This document shows positions 1 to 8,300 of a DNA stretch of 46,836 nt, piece after piece (the stretch's first letter is position 1; the number at the start of each line of letters is the position of its first letter). This DNA is from Streptomyces albospinus. GTDB taxonomy: Bacteria; Actinomycetota; Actinomycetes; Streptomycetales; Streptomycetaceae. The notes below the pieces were generated by a model. That model had not been told where the DNA came from. It searched no databases and saw only the letters and a list, made by a program, of their open reading frames with translations. A program made the translations under genes and the position numbers. The stretch is from the NCBI RefSeq assembly GCF_014648695.1, contig NZ_BMRP01000048.1, positions 1 through 46,836 of the forward strand, in the 5' to 3' direction.

Positions 1-603
1 TTCGACATCGCCGGTGCCGGCACGGGCGTCGTGGAGGCCGACCGGCTGCTGGGCGCGGATCGTATCCGGACGGGCGACGCGGTCATCGCGATGGCCTCCT
101 CCGGACTTCACTCGAACGGGTACTCACTGGTCCGCCACGTGCTCTTCGACCGGGCCGGTCTGGCTCTGGAGCGGGAGATTCCGGAGCTCGGCCGCACCCT
201 CGGCGAGGAGCTGCTGGAGCCCACCAGGATCTACTCGCTGGACTGCCTGGCGCTGACCCGGACGACCGAGGTGCATGCGTTCTCGCACATCACCGGCGGC
301 GGGCTGGCCAACAACCTGGCCCGGGTGATCCCGGACGGGCTGCACGCCACCGTCGACCGCGCCACCTGGACCCCGGGCGCGATCTTCGACCTGGTCGGCT
401 CGGCCGGCTCGGTGGAGCGCCTGGAGCTGGAGAAGACCCTGAACATGGGCGTCGGCATGATCGCCGTCGTGCCCCAGGAGTCCGTGGACGCCGCCCTGAC
501 CACCCTCACCGACCGCGGCGTGGACGCCTGGGTCAGCGGTGAGATCACCGAACGCGGCGAGCACACCGAGGCAGTGACCCTCACCGGTGACTACGCGGCC
601 TGA
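1..603 (+). CDS. purM: Phosphoribosylformylglycinamidine cyclo-ligase (AIR synthetase), C-terminal part
   Basis: The open frame runs in from the left edge and stops with TGA at 601-603, so only about 200 C-terminal residues are present. PurM closes the imidazole ring of formylglycinamidine ribonucleotide using ATP, giving aminoimidazole ribonucleotide in cytosolic purine synthesis. Recognisable PurM/AIRS C-domain motifs are GLHSNGYSL near the start and HITGGGLANNL in the middle, then the final sheet region ending in the usual acidic stretch. The internal ATG at 31 is not a real start, because the homologous protein continues upstream. It converges on the DUF3073 gene, with two hairpins between them. 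Identification is firm; the missing N-terminal ATP-binding half lies outside the window. Confidence 0.95.
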   Translation, partial: FDIAGAGTGVVEADRLLGADRIRTGDAVIAMASSGLHSNGYSLVRHVLFDRAGLALEREIPELGRTLGEELLEPTRIYSLDCLALTRTTEVHAFSHITGGGLANNLARVIPDGLHATVDRATWTPGAIFDLVGSAGSVERLELEKTLNMGVGMIAVVPQESVDAALTTLTDRGVDAWVSGEITERGEHTEAVTLTGDYAA

Positions 604-612
604 GTCAGCTGA

Positions 613-684
613 GCCCTGGGGCCGCCGCACCGGCGGTCACCAGGGCAGCACAGAACCCGGTCCGGGCAATGCCCAGGACCGGGT
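613..684. terminator. Two tandem hairpins between convergent purM and DUF3073 gene
   Basis: Hairpin 1: GCCCTGG (613-619) pairs with CCAGGGC (640-646), with an inner CCGCCG/CGGCGG stem (622-627/631-636). Hairpin 2: ACCCGGTCC (655-663) pairs with GGACCGGGT (676-684), continued by GGGC/GCCC (664-667/671-674) with one bulged A. There is no long T tract, which is normal for Streptomyces terminators. The position between converging stop codons supports a bidirectional terminator role. Confidence 0.65.
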
Positions 685-722
685 CCGCGATGGTGTTATG
701 AGTGCCGCGAGCGCGCAGAGCG

Positions 723-971
723 TCAAGCGCGACGACGTTGGTTGGTCGAGTTGCCCTCGTCCTCGTCGTCATCGGTGTTGTACCGGTCTGCGTACCGTGC
801 GTACGGGTCGTCGTCCTCGTCATCCTCGAACGGCTCCCCGTTCGGAGGCTGCTGGTTCGACTGCGTTGCACCCAGCTCGTCGGCCAGTCGTGAGAGATCC
901 GTCCCACCGCTGCTGTACTTCAGCTGGCGGGCGACCTTTGTCTGCTTGGCCTTGGCCCGGCCGCGCCCCAT
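723..971 (-). CDS. DUF3073 domain small acidic protein
   Basis: This 82-residue protein starts with MGRGRAKAKQTKVARQLKY, a basic N-terminus typical of the actinobacterial DUF3073 family. It ends in a strongly acidic stretch (FEDDEDDDPYARYADRY, then DDDEDE). The function of the family is unknown; the basic head and acidic tail suggest a nucleic-acid or ribosome-associated role, which is only inference. A purine-rich GAGGGGG ribosome site lies about 7 nt upstream of the ATG. It sits downstream of vdh on the same strand, 314 nt away, and is probably transcribed on its own. Gene and family are secure; function is not known. Confidence 0.9.
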   Translation of the reverse strand: MGRGRAKAKQTKVARQLKYSSGGTDLSRLADELGATQSNQQPPNGEPFEDDEDDDPYARYADRYNTDDDEDEGNSTNQRRRA

Positions 972-1285
972 GGGTCGACCCCCTCAATGACGGGGCTCGA
1001 TGGCCCCAGAGTCTTGACACGCGTTCATGATTCAGAGCGGACTCTCGACAGAGAGACCGGCCCGTAGGGCTTTAACGGTACCTGCTTCCGCGGCCATACG
1101 GTACGTCGCCCGCATCACCCACCGCTCCGCACGACCGGCGAGGCGCCCCGTCCACGCTGGTCAACTGCGATTTTAACCTGTCCTGTACGGCGACCCGCCG
1201 ACGGGTGGTGAGGGATGTCTCCCCCGCCGCCCGTGACGGGCCGCGCAAGGTGTGTTTTCGGCCACCTGGACCGCGGTCACGGCTG
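972..1285. other. Intergenic region between vdh and the DUF3073 gene
   Basis: No convincing gene is seen. Two short GC hairpins lie just past the vdh stop (GCCCG-TGA-CGGGC at 1229-1241 and ACCCG-CCGA-CGGGT around 1192-1205) and could end vdh transcription. The rest must hold the promoter and leader of the DUF3073 gene, but no good -35/-10 pair could be assigned. Confidence 0.4.
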
Positions 1286-2419
1286 TCAGGCGCGCAGGCC
1301 CCCCGCCGCCCGCGCTTCGGCCATCCGCTGCTCGGCGATGCGGTCGGCCGCCTCGGCCGGGGGGATGCCCTCGGACTTCGCACGAGCGAATATTGACAGC
1401 GTGGTGTCGAAGATCTTCGCGGCCTTGGCCTTGCAGCGGTCGAAGTCGAAGCCGTGCAGCTCGTCGGCCACCTGGATGACGCCGCCGGCGTTCACGACGT
1501 AGTCCGGCGCGTAGAGGATCCCGCGGTCCGACAGGTCCTTCTCCACGCCCGGGTGCGCAAGCTGGTTGTTGGCCGCGCCGCAGACCACCTTGGCGGTCAG
1601 CACCGGCACCGAGTCGTCGCTGAGCGCGCCGCCCAGCGCACAGGGCGCGTACACGTCCAGGCCCTCGGTGCGGATCAGCGCCTCGGTGTCCGCGACGGCG
1701 GTCACCCGGGGGTGCCGGGCGAGGATCCGGTCCACCGACTCGGCGCGGACGTCCGTGATCACGACCTCGGCGCCGTCCTGGAGGAGGTGCTCGACCAGAT
1801 GGTGGCCCACCTTGCCGACGCCCGCGATGCCGACCTTGCGGTCCCGCAGCGTCGGATCGCCCCACAGGTGCTGGGCCGAGGCCCGCATGCCCTGGAAGAC
1901 GCCGTAGGCGGTCAGCACGGAGGAGTCGCCGGCGCCGCCGTTCTCGGGGGAGCGGCCGGTGGTCCACTTGTTCGTACGGGCGACCACGTCCATATCGGCC
2001 ACGTACGTGCCGACGTCGCACGCGGTGACGTAGCGGCCCCCGAGGGAAGCCACGAACCGGCCGTAGGCGAGCAGGAGTTCTTCGGTTTTGATCAGGTCGG
2101 GGTCACCGATGATCACGGCTTTGCCGCCGCCGTGGTCCAGCCCGGCCAGGGCGTTCTTGTAGGACATGCCGCGCGACAGGTTCAGGGCGTCCAGCACGGC
2201 CTCCTCCTCGGAGGCGTAGGCGTGGAAGCGGGTGCCGCCGAGGGCGGGGCCCAGGGCGGTGCTGTGGATGGCGATCACGGCTTTCAAGCCGCTCGCCCGG
2301 TCCTGGCAGAGAACGACTTGCTCGTGGCCGCCCTGCTCCGTGCGGAACAGGGTGTGCAGCACGCCGCTCTCGGCGCCTGCGGAGGCAGGACGTACGTCAG
2401 TCACTGTGGTGACTCCCAT
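1286..2419 (-). CDS. vdh: Valine (branched-chain amino acid) dehydrogenase
   Basis: A 377-residue Glu/Leu/Phe/Val dehydrogenase. It oxidatively deaminates valine, leucine and isoleucine to 2-oxo acids with NAD+, feeding acyl-CoA precursors for branched fatty acids and polyketides. The dimerisation/catalytic domain holds the glycine-rich loop with the catalytic lysine (GGGK, K100) and GMSYKNA (K88). The Rossmann NAD site GVGKVG is at residues 200-205, and NNQLA and DYVVNAGGV follow. Length and sequence agree closely with Streptomyces Vdh. The ATG at 2417-2419 (MGVTTVTDV) is chosen because the homologous protein starts there; the frame stays open far upstream only by chance in GC-rich DNA. It diverges from the unknown gene at 2612, with a perfect GC palindrome just upstream of the start. 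Confidence 0.93.
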   Translation of the reverse strand: MGVTTVTDVRPASAGAESGVLHTLFRTEQGGHEQVVLCQDRASGLKAVIAIHSTALGPALGGTRFHAYASEEEAVLDALNLSRGMSYKNALAGLDHGGGKAVIIGDPDLIKTEELLLAYGRFVASLGGRYVTACDVGTYVADMDVVARTNKWTTGRSPENGGAGDSSVLTAYGVFQGMRASAQHLWGDPTLRDRKVGIAGVGKVGHHLVEHLLQDGAEVVITDVRAESVDRILARHPRVTAVADTEALIRTEGLDVYAPCALGGALSDDSVPVLTAKVVCGAANNQLAHPGVEKDLSDRGILYAPDYVVNAGGVIQVADELHGFDFDRCKAKAAKIFDTTLSIFARAKSEGIPPAEAADRIAEQRMAEARAAGGLRA

Positions 2420-2426
2420 ATGTCGC

Positions 2427-2440
2427 GGAGGGCGCCCTCC
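2427..2440. promoter_or_regulatory. Perfect 14-bp palindrome upstream of vdh
   Basis: GGAGGGCGCCCTCC reads the same on both strands and lies 8 nt upstream of the vdh ATG, inside the 192-nt divergent region shared with the next gene. A related half copy (GGAGGGCGCG) occurs about 45 nt away. It may be an operator, or a leader hairpin that hides the vdh ribosome site. No factor can be named. Confidence 0.35.
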
Positions 2441-2611
2441 TGCGGGTGGGGAGGGCCGGTTGAGACGAGCGTAAGACCTGGAGGGCGCGTTGATCCGCCA
2501 GGTAACGGGGATCACCCTCTCCCGGGGGACGGGCATGGGACGATCTGCCGTATCCAGGCCGGGCGGGGGTAGGCAACTCCGGGCGGTGGACTTTCCTTTG
2601 AAGGAGCGGGC

Positions 2612-3448
2612 GTGGCCTTGGCGTCGTCGGTACGGGTCCCGTATGTGGCGTATCTGCGGGTCTACGAACCGCTGGCCGCGTTCCCCGAGCCGGAGCGCTC
2701 CTACTGGGCGCGCTACGCCAAGCGCGACGACACGCCGACGGCCGTCTACGAGCAGCGCCGGGCGCTGGCCGATCTGCTGCCGACCCCGCCGGTCCCGGTG
2801 CCGGTCCACGAGAGCGCCGATGCGTTCGTCGCCGTGGTGAACGAGGTGACCTGTGTGTGCCCCTGGCGCACCAGGCTGCGCGCCTGGCAGGCCCTGGAGG
2901 CCTTGGAGGAGCTGTTGCCGGCCGCGGTGCTGGACGCCGCGCTGCCCCCGGTGGTGCGCCGCCAGGCGGCCACCGACTACGAGCGGTGGCGCGAGCGCAA
3001 TCCGGACGCCCGGCCGTGGATCCGGGCGGCGACCTGGCACGTCCCGGTGCGCTGGTTCGTCCTCTTCGATGACGGCGAGCGGGAGTACGCGGAGAGTGAG
3101 CAGGCGCCCCTGTTGCGTTACCGGACGCCGATGGTGCAGGCGCGGCGCCGCGTGGCGCGCGGGTTGCGTACGCTTCGGGACGCCCTGGAAGAGGGGCCGC
3201 TGATCGACGGCCTGGTAGATGTGGGGCGCTGGCTCGAAGAATTCCATCCGCGTTCGCTCGTGGAGCTGGACTACGGAGGGCTGGTGCACACGGTGCCCGG
3301 AGGGCAGCTCGCCGAGGACCGCTCCGCCGCGGAGGTGGCGGAGGGACTGGCGGCGCTGCGCGAGGGGGACGGCGAGCGGGCCGGCGCCGCGTACGAGAAG
3401 CTCTCGCAGCGGTGGCGCGCGGTGCGCGAACGTCAGTTCTCCAGCTGA
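2612..3448 (+). CDS. Conserved actinobacterial protein of unknown function (vdh-bldC neighbour)
   Basis: A 278-residue soluble protein with no signal peptide and no membrane segment. It starts at GTG 2612, with an excellent AAGGAG site at 2601-2606 five nt upstream; no earlier start has a ribosome site. The sequence is rich in Arg, Glu, Leu and aromatic residues. It has a helical middle, a CVCPWRTRLRAWQALEALEEL stretch with a CxC pair, and a conserved-looking WHVPVRWFVLFDDGERE block. The C-terminal third (SLVELDYGGLVHTVPGG, then an acidic helix) looks like a small alpha/beta domain. I do not recognise a family. Orthologues sit in the same place between vdh and bldC in other streptomycetes (from memory), so it is core, not recently acquired. 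Confidence 0.85.
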   Translation: MALASSVRVPYVAYLRVYEPLAAFPEPERSYWARYAKRDDTPTAVYEQRRALADLLPTPPVPVPVHESADAFVAVVNEVTCVCPWRTRLRAWQALEALEELLPAAVLDAALPPVVRRQAATDYERWRERNPDARPWIRAATWHVPVRWFVLFDDGEREYAESEQAPLLRYRTPMVQARRRVARGLRTLRDALEEGPLIDGLVDVGRWLEEFHPRSLVELDYGGLVHTVPGGQLAEDRSAAEVAEGLAALREGDGERAGAAYEKLSQRWRAVRERQFSS

Positions 3449-3603
3449 ATGCCCGGCGTCCGGCACGGAGTTGCCGGGTGCGGCATCCCGGTGGTCAGGA
3501 CGTACGGGACGTAGGTCCTGATCCGGGCTATTGCCTCAAGCGTGACCTAAAGCACTGACTTCGGGTCTTGCTCCCAAGGCGTACCCTCGTGCCAAAATAG
3601 GAC

Positions 3604-3626
3604 AAGGAGCCTGACTCGGGCTCCTT
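3604..3626 (+). terminator. Hairpin downstream of the vdh-bldC neighbour gene
   Basis: AAGGAGCC (3604-3611) pairs perfectly with GGCTCCTT (3619-3626) around a 7-nt loop. It lies 156 nt after the preceding stop codon. It probably ends that transcript, or attenuates transcription entering the bldC leader. No T run follows. Confidence 0.5.
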
Positions 3627-3686
3627 CCGTCCAACTAAGGGCGGATAGATCGGTATTGCGCTCCTTGAGGGGTCTCGTGGTGGCTG

Positions 3687-3720
3687 GTCACGTTGTGACT
3701 GATCGTCACGGGGGTGTGAC
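3687..3720. promoter_or_regulatory. Cluster of four alternating GTCAC/GTGAC half-sites upstream of bldC
   Basis: GTCAC (3687-3691), GTGAC (3695-3699), GTCAC (3705-3709) and GTGAC (3716-3720) form nested inverted repeats with spacers of 3, 5 and 6 nt. They lie about 230 nt before bldC. The arrangement looks like an operator array; the TGTGA...TCAC core is somewhat Crp-like, but the spacing does not match exactly. Confidence 0.4.
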
Positions 3721-3828
3721 TGTCCGCTATGGCACGGTCCATCGGCATCCGCCAAGGTTGAACACCTGAGAGGGCAATTCCATCGGTTTGGCCGACGTGG
3801 CTGGACAGATGGTGTAGTTGTAGTGCCG

Positions 3829-3852
3829 AGGACAAGCCGTTCGTCCTATAAC
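3829..3852 (+). promoter_or_regulatory. Possible bldC promoter -10 region with inverted repeat
   Basis: TATAAC at 3847-3852 is the best -10-like hexamer in the bldC leader. It overlaps the right arm of the inverted repeat AGGAC-N9-GTCCT (3829-3833/3843-3847). No convincing -35 hexamer stands 16-19 nt upstream. If real, the transcript would start near 3859 and give a 5' UTR of about 90 nt. Confidence 0.3.
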
Positions 3853-3912
3853 CGACTCGGCCCGCGTCTGCCATTTCGGGCAACGTGGGTCAAGGTGCAG
3901 AATTTAGAGGAA

Positions 3913-3943
3913 AGAACCGTGATGGTTCGGTTCTCCCGAGGAG
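3913..3943 (+). promoter_or_regulatory. bldC leader: mutually exclusive hairpins beside the ribosome site
   Basis: The element AGAACC (3913-3918) can pair either with GGTTC at 3924-3928 or with GGTTCT at 3929-3934. The second hairpin ends 3 nt before the GAGGAG ribosome site (3938-3943), which is 7 nt upstream of the bldC ATG. Alternative pairing could tune ribosome access. Confidence 0.4.
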
Positions 3944-3950
3944 GCCGCTC

Positions 3951-4157
3951 ATGACCGCTCGCACCCCTGACGCCGAGCCGCTGCTTACCCCCGCCGAGGT
4001 CGCCACGATGTTCCGCGTGGACCCGAAGACGGTGACCCGCTGGGCCAAGGCAGGCAAGCTCACGTCCATCCGTACGCTCGGAGGGCACCGGCGTTACCGC
4101 GAGGCTGAGGTCCGCGCGCTGCTCGCGGGTATCCCGCAGCAGCGTAGCGAGTCCTGA
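3951..4157 (+). CDS. bldC: Developmental transcriptional regulator BldC (MerR-like HTH)
   Basis: A 68-residue protein consisting only of a MerR-type winged helix-turn-helix. LLTPAEVATMFRVDPKTVTRW (residues 11-31) is the HTH, and GGHRRYREAEVRALL (44-58) is the wing and last helix. There is no dimerisation or effector domain. BldC binds head-to-tail on DNA direct repeats and delays the entry of Streptomyces into development, keeping vegetative growth going. Length and sequence are as expected for the orthologue. The ATG at 3951 is fixed by GAGGAG at 3938-3943; the longer frame back to 3885 lacks a ribosome site. It is a single-gene unit with a very strong terminator 155 nt downstream. Confidence 0.97.
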   Translation: MTARTPDAEPLLTPAEVATMFRVDPKTVTRWAKAGKLTSIRTLGGHRRYREAEVRALLAGIPQQRSES

Positions 4158-4312
4158 ATAACCGCATAACCAGGCTGTTTTCGGGCCCCCCAACCCGGAA
4201 TCGCCCGCTTTGGCACCACATGCTTCACCTGTTCCACCCCGCTCCATAGAGCTCTTCATGACGCGGCGCCTGCCCCAACAGGCCCACACCCGCTTCGTCT
4301 GGGTACGTCACC

Positions 4313-4353
4313 GATCGCGCTGGACTCCGCCGGGTCCAGCGCGATCTCTTTTT
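4313..4353 (+). terminator. Strong intrinsic terminator after bldC
   Basis: GATCGCGCTGGAC (4313-4325) pairs over 13 perfect base pairs with GTCCAGCGCGATC (4334-4346), followed directly by TCTTTTT (4347-4353). This is a textbook Rho-independent terminator, rare in such complete form in GC-rich genomes. Confidence 0.9.
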
Positions 4354-4500
4354 GTGTGCGCCCGCTCCCGGGCCGCTCGCGGCGCTCGGGCCGCCCTGGC
4401 GCCGGTCGACTCCGGCGGGGGCGTCACGACCCATTCAGGAGCCCTGAGGGGCCACGTCAGTGCGGACCTGGCGGTCTTGTTTCGAGACGCTCAACGGGGG

Positions 4501-4548
4501 GTGCAATTGCACATATTAAATTGACCGGTTGTAGGTGGGTGGTAAGTT
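4501..4548 (+). promoter_or_regulatory. AT-rich orphan promoter with upstream 12-bp palindrome
   Basis: A perfect palindrome GTGCAATTGCAC (4501-4512) and the AT-rich ATATTAAA are followed by TTGACC (-35, 4521-4526), a 16-bp spacer and TAAGTT (-10, 4543-4548). Base composition is clearly unlike the surrounding DNA. It points toward 4555-4690, which has no sense-strand gene. Confidence 0.45.
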
Positions 4549-4661
4549 CCCCGTCTCGCGAAACTTGTTCGGTGACTCCCGTCACACGGTGCAGTCCTTG
4601 AAGGCCGTAGGGCCCTGCGGTAGAGGACGCTTCGCCGTCGTCACGTCAACAGCCTTCCACC
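4549..4661 (+). other. Possible small RNA unit downstream of bldC
   Basis: The region between the orphan promoter and the palindrome at 4662-4677 has no credible reading frame with a ribosome site. The rest of the 4354-4689 gap also shows no gene. If the promoter is active, it would make an RNA of roughly 120 nt running tail-to-tail against the DUF6274-like gene. This is inference from promoter and terminator geometry only. Confidence 0.25.
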
Positions 4662-4677
4662 GCGCCACCGGTGGCGC
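4662..4677. terminator. 16-bp palindrome at the end of the DUF6274-like gene
   Basis: GCGCCACCGGTGGCGC is a perfect self-complementary 16-mer located 13 nt past the stop codon of the minus-strand gene at 4690. It could terminate transcription from both sides. There is no true loop, so folding would open the centre. Confidence 0.4.
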
Positions 4678-4689
4678 AGGCGTCCTTGG

Positions 4690-4926
4690 TCACCGGGCGG
4701 CGGGACTTTCGTCCTCCGCCGGCGGCTCGCAGGCGGCCGGAGAGGGGGCGGAGGCGGACGAGGGCGCGGCGGGCCCGGAGAGGGCTCCGTGCGGCTCCAT
4801 GGCGAGCCGCAGCAGCTGATGGCAGACCGGGCACTGCCGGGTCAGATGGCGGGAGCCGTAGGCGAGAGCCGCCGACAGATGGGCACGCAACAGCGCCCTG
4901 GTCTCGTGCCGTACCGCAGCAGTCAT
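4690..4926 (-). CDS. Small DUF6274-like protein
   Basis: A 78-residue protein, MTAAVRHETRALLRAHLSAA at the start, then HLTRQCPVCHQLLRLAMEP (about residues 27-45), with a CxxCH motif that might bind metal. The last 30 residues are Pro/Ala/Ser-rich and look disordered. The first half resembles, from memory, the Streptomyces DUF6274 family, whose function is unknown. The ATG lies after a GGGGAGGTGGCG ribosome site. It stands alone between bldC and the tRNA-Asp/hrpA region, on the minus strand. The reading frame is credible; the family name is less certain. Confidence 0.7.
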   Translation of the reverse strand: MTAAVRHETRALLRAHLSAALAYGSRHLTRQCPVCHQLLRLAMEPHGALSGPAAPSSASAPSPAACEPPAEDESPAAR

Positions 4927-5162
4927 CGCACGCCACCTCCCCGGCCCCCACGCCTCCTCTGTGAGTACCGGCGGCAGGTGCCGTCGTCAAGACGCCCCGT
5001 CACCGCCGACCGGATCGGAGGGGACCTTCGGGCCACGAGGCGGACGGCGTGGGGCGGAGGAGGAATACGGGGCAGCCGGAAGGTTCGCGGGGCCCGTCGG
5101 GGCGTGCTGCGGGTGCGGTGCGCGGCGCACCGTACCGCGCCGGGGCCTGCCCGGACAGCACA

Positions 5163-5193
5163 ACGGCCCGCATCCGAGAAGGATGCGGGCCGT
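5163..5193 (-). terminator. Terminator of the solitary tRNA-Asp
   Basis: ACGGCCCGCATCC (5163-5175) and GGATGCGGGCCGT (5181-5193) form a perfect 13-bp stem with a 5-nt loop, starting 7 nt beyond the tRNA 3' end in the direction of transcription. The intervening CTTTTC adds a short T run. Confidence 0.8.
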
Positions 5194-5199
5194 GAAAAG

Positions 5200-5274
5200 C
5201 GGTCCTGACGGGATTTGAACCCGCGGCCTCCACCTTGACAGGGTGGCGAGCACTCCAAACTGCTCCACAGGACC
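5200..5274 (-). tRNA. tRNA-Asp (GTC)
   Basis: Read on the minus strand, the acceptor stem GGTCCTG pairs with CAGGACC. The anticodon stem CCACC/GGTGG encloses loop CTGTCAA, with anticodon GTC. The T-loop GGTTCAAATCC is standard, the discriminator base is G, and CCA is not encoded. The sequence is identical to the tRNA-Asp at 10740-10814. Confidence 0.97.
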
Positions 5275-5314
5275 TTGCGTTTCGCTTTCCGCTTGCGGCG
5301 GGCTGCGAAACAAG

Positions 5315-5344
5315 ACTGTACAGCAGCTCAGGGGGTGCGGTCGA
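5315..5344 (-). promoter_or_regulatory. Possible promoter of the solitary tRNA-Asp
   Basis: On the minus strand TCGACC (5339-5344) and TACAGT (5315-5320) are separated by 18 bp, placing the start about 35 nt before the tRNA. It lies between the hrpA stop codon and the tRNA. The -35 match is weak. Confidence 0.4.
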
Positions 5345-5370
5345 ACTCGATCCCGGCACCCCGTCCGGGG

Positions 5371-8300
5371 CTACGGCGCCGCCGCGTCCACCGCCTTCAC
5401 GATGCGCTTGTCGGAGACCGGGTACGCGGTCCCGAGGGCGTGCGCGAAGTAGCTGACCCGGAGCTCCTCGATCATCCAGCGGATCTCCAGGGCCGCGGCC
5501 GGCACCGGGCGGCCCTTGGGGAACTGCTCCAGCAGCCAGGCGTATTCGTCCTGCATCTCCTTCACCTTCGCCATGCGGGTGCGGTCCCGCTCGGCGTTGG
5601 TGGGCAGCTGCGCCAGGCGGCGGTCGGCGGCCACCAGATAGCGCATCAGGTCCGGCAGCCGCTTGGCGCCGTGCGCGGTCACGAAGCCCGGCTTGATCAG
5701 CTCCGCCAACTGCTCCTTGATGTCCGCCAGCGACGTCAGCAGGGACGGGAACGTGGTCGCCTTCAGCCGGCGCTCGCACGCCTGCCAGGCGGCCAGCACC
5801 TCCTGGGCCTGCTGGATGGTCTTCAGCGTCGCGTCGACCAGGTCGGCGCGCACCGCGTCGTACAGCTTGCGGAAGGACTCCTCGTCCCACGCCGGGCCGC
5901 CCCGGGCCGCGATCAACCGGTCCGCGGCGGCGGTCACGCAGTCCTCGAAGAGCGCCGCGATGGAACCGTGCGGATTACGGGACAGCGCGAGCTTCTGCTG
6001 GTTGCTCAGCTTGTCCTGGGCGAACTTGGCGGGGTTGGACGGGATGTTGAGCAGGATGAGCCGGCGGGTGCCCGCCCACATGGCCGTCAGTTGCTCGGCC
6101 TCGGTGTCGTAGAGCCGCACGGCGACGCTGCTGCCCTCGTCGACCAGTGCCGGGTACGCCTTCAGGGGCTGGCCCGCACGCCGGGTCTCGAAGGTGCGCG
6201 GCAGGGTGCCGATCGTCCAGGACGTCAGGCCGGTGCGCTGCTCCAGGCCGGCCAGCGGGCTCTCGCCCCGGCCGCCCCTGCCGTCCTTGGCGGGCCGCTC
6301 GGCGGCCTGCTCGAAGGCTTTGGAGATCGCCGCCCGGGTCTTCGGCTTGAGCTGGAGCCGCAGCGCTTCGAGGTCCTTGGCCTCGGCGAGCTTGCGGCGC
6401 CGCTCGTCGACCACCCGGAAGGTGATCTTGAGGTGGTCGGGGACCTTGGCGGTGTCGAAGTCCGCCGCCTCGACGGGGACGCCGACCATCCGCTGCAACC
6501 CGGCCGCCAGCGAGGCCGTCAGGGCGCCCTGGAGCGGGACGGTGGTGTCCAGGAAGCGGGCGGCGAAGTTCGGTGCCGGGACGTAGTTGCGGCGGATCGG
6601 CTTGGGCAGCGAGCGGATCAGCTCCGTCACCAACTGCTCGCGCAGGCCCGGGATCTGCCAGTCGAAGCCCTCGGAGGAGACCTGGTTGAGGACCTGGAGC
6701 GGGATGTGGACGGTCACGCCGTCCGCGTCCGCGCCCGGCTCGAACTGGTAGGTGACCTTGAACTTCAGCTTCCCCTGGCGCCAGGAATCCGGGTAGTCGT
6801 CCTTGGTGACGGCCTCGGCGGATTCGTTGATGAGCATCGAGTGCTCGAAGTTGAGCAACTCGGGCTCTTCGCCGCGCCTCTTCTTCCACCAGGAGTCGAA
6901 GTGCGCGCCGGAGACCACGTCCGCCGGGATCCGCTGGTCGTAGAAGTCGAAGAGCGTCTCGTCGTCCACGAGGATGTCGCGGCGCCGGGCGCGGTGCTCC
7001 AACTCCTCGACCTCGCCGAGCAGTTTGCGGTTGTCATGGAAGAACTGGTGGTGGGTGCGCCAGTCGCCCTCCACCAGGGCGTGCCGGATGAACAGGTCGC
7101 GGGAGACCTCGGGGTCGATCCGCCCGTAGTTGACCTTGCGCTGGGCGACGATCGGGACGCCGTAGAGCGTCACCCGCTCGTACGCCATCACCGCGGCCAT
7201 CTTCTGTTCCCAGTGGGGCTCGCTGTAGTTGCGCTTGACCAGGTGCTGGGCGAGCGGTTCGAGCCATTCCGGCTCGATCCGGGCGTTCACCCGTGCCCAC
7301 AGCCGGGAGGTCTCGACCAGCTCCGCGGACATCACCCAGCGCGGGGGCTTCTTGAAGAGGGCGGAGCCGGGGAAGACCGCGAACTTGGCGCTGCGGGCGC
7401 CCAGGTATTCGTTCTTGGCGTCCGTGTCCTTGAGTCCGATATGCGAAAGCAAACCGGACAGCAGGGAGACGTGGATGTGATCCGGCGCCGCGTCCTGCTC
7501 GGACAGGTGGATGTCCATGCCCTTGGCGACCGTACGGAGCTGGGAGTAGATGTCCTGCCACTCGCGTATGCGGAGGTAGTTCAGGAACTCCGTGCGGCAC
7601 ATCCGGCGGAACGCGGACGACGACAGCGCCTTCTGCTGTTCGCGCACATAGCGCCAGAGGTTGAGGAACGCCAGGAAGTCGGACGTCTCGTCCTTGAAGC
7701 GGGCGTGCTGCTGGTCGGCCTGCTGCTGCTTGTCCGACGGCCGCTCGCGCGGGTCCTGGATGGACAGCGCCGCCGCGATGACCATGACCTCGCGGACGCA
7801 GCCGTTGCGGTCCGCCTCCAGCACCATGCGGGCCAGCCGCGGGTCCACCGGCAGCTGGGAGAGCTTGCGGCCCAGTGGGGTCAGCCGCTTCCTGAGGTCC
7901 TTCTGCTTGATGTCGAGCGCGCCCAGCTCGCTCAGCAGATCCACGCCGTCCTTGATGTTGCGGCGGTCCGGCGGGTCGATGAACGGGAACTTCTCGATGT
8001 CGCCGAGGCCGGCCGCGGTCATCTGGAGGATGACGGAGGCCAGATTCGTCCGGAGGATCTCGGCGTCGGTGAACTCCGGGCGGGTGAGGAAGTCGTCCTC
8101 GGAATAGAGGCGGATGCAGATGCCGTCGCTGGTCCGGCCGCAGCGGCCCTTGCGCTGATTGGCGCTGGCCTGGGAGACCGGCTCGATGGGCAGCCGCTGC
8201 ACCTTCGTACGGAAGCTGTAGCGGGAGATGCGGGCCATACCGGGGTCGATGACGTACTTGATGCCCGGGACGGTCAGCGAGGTCTCGGCGACGTTCGTGG

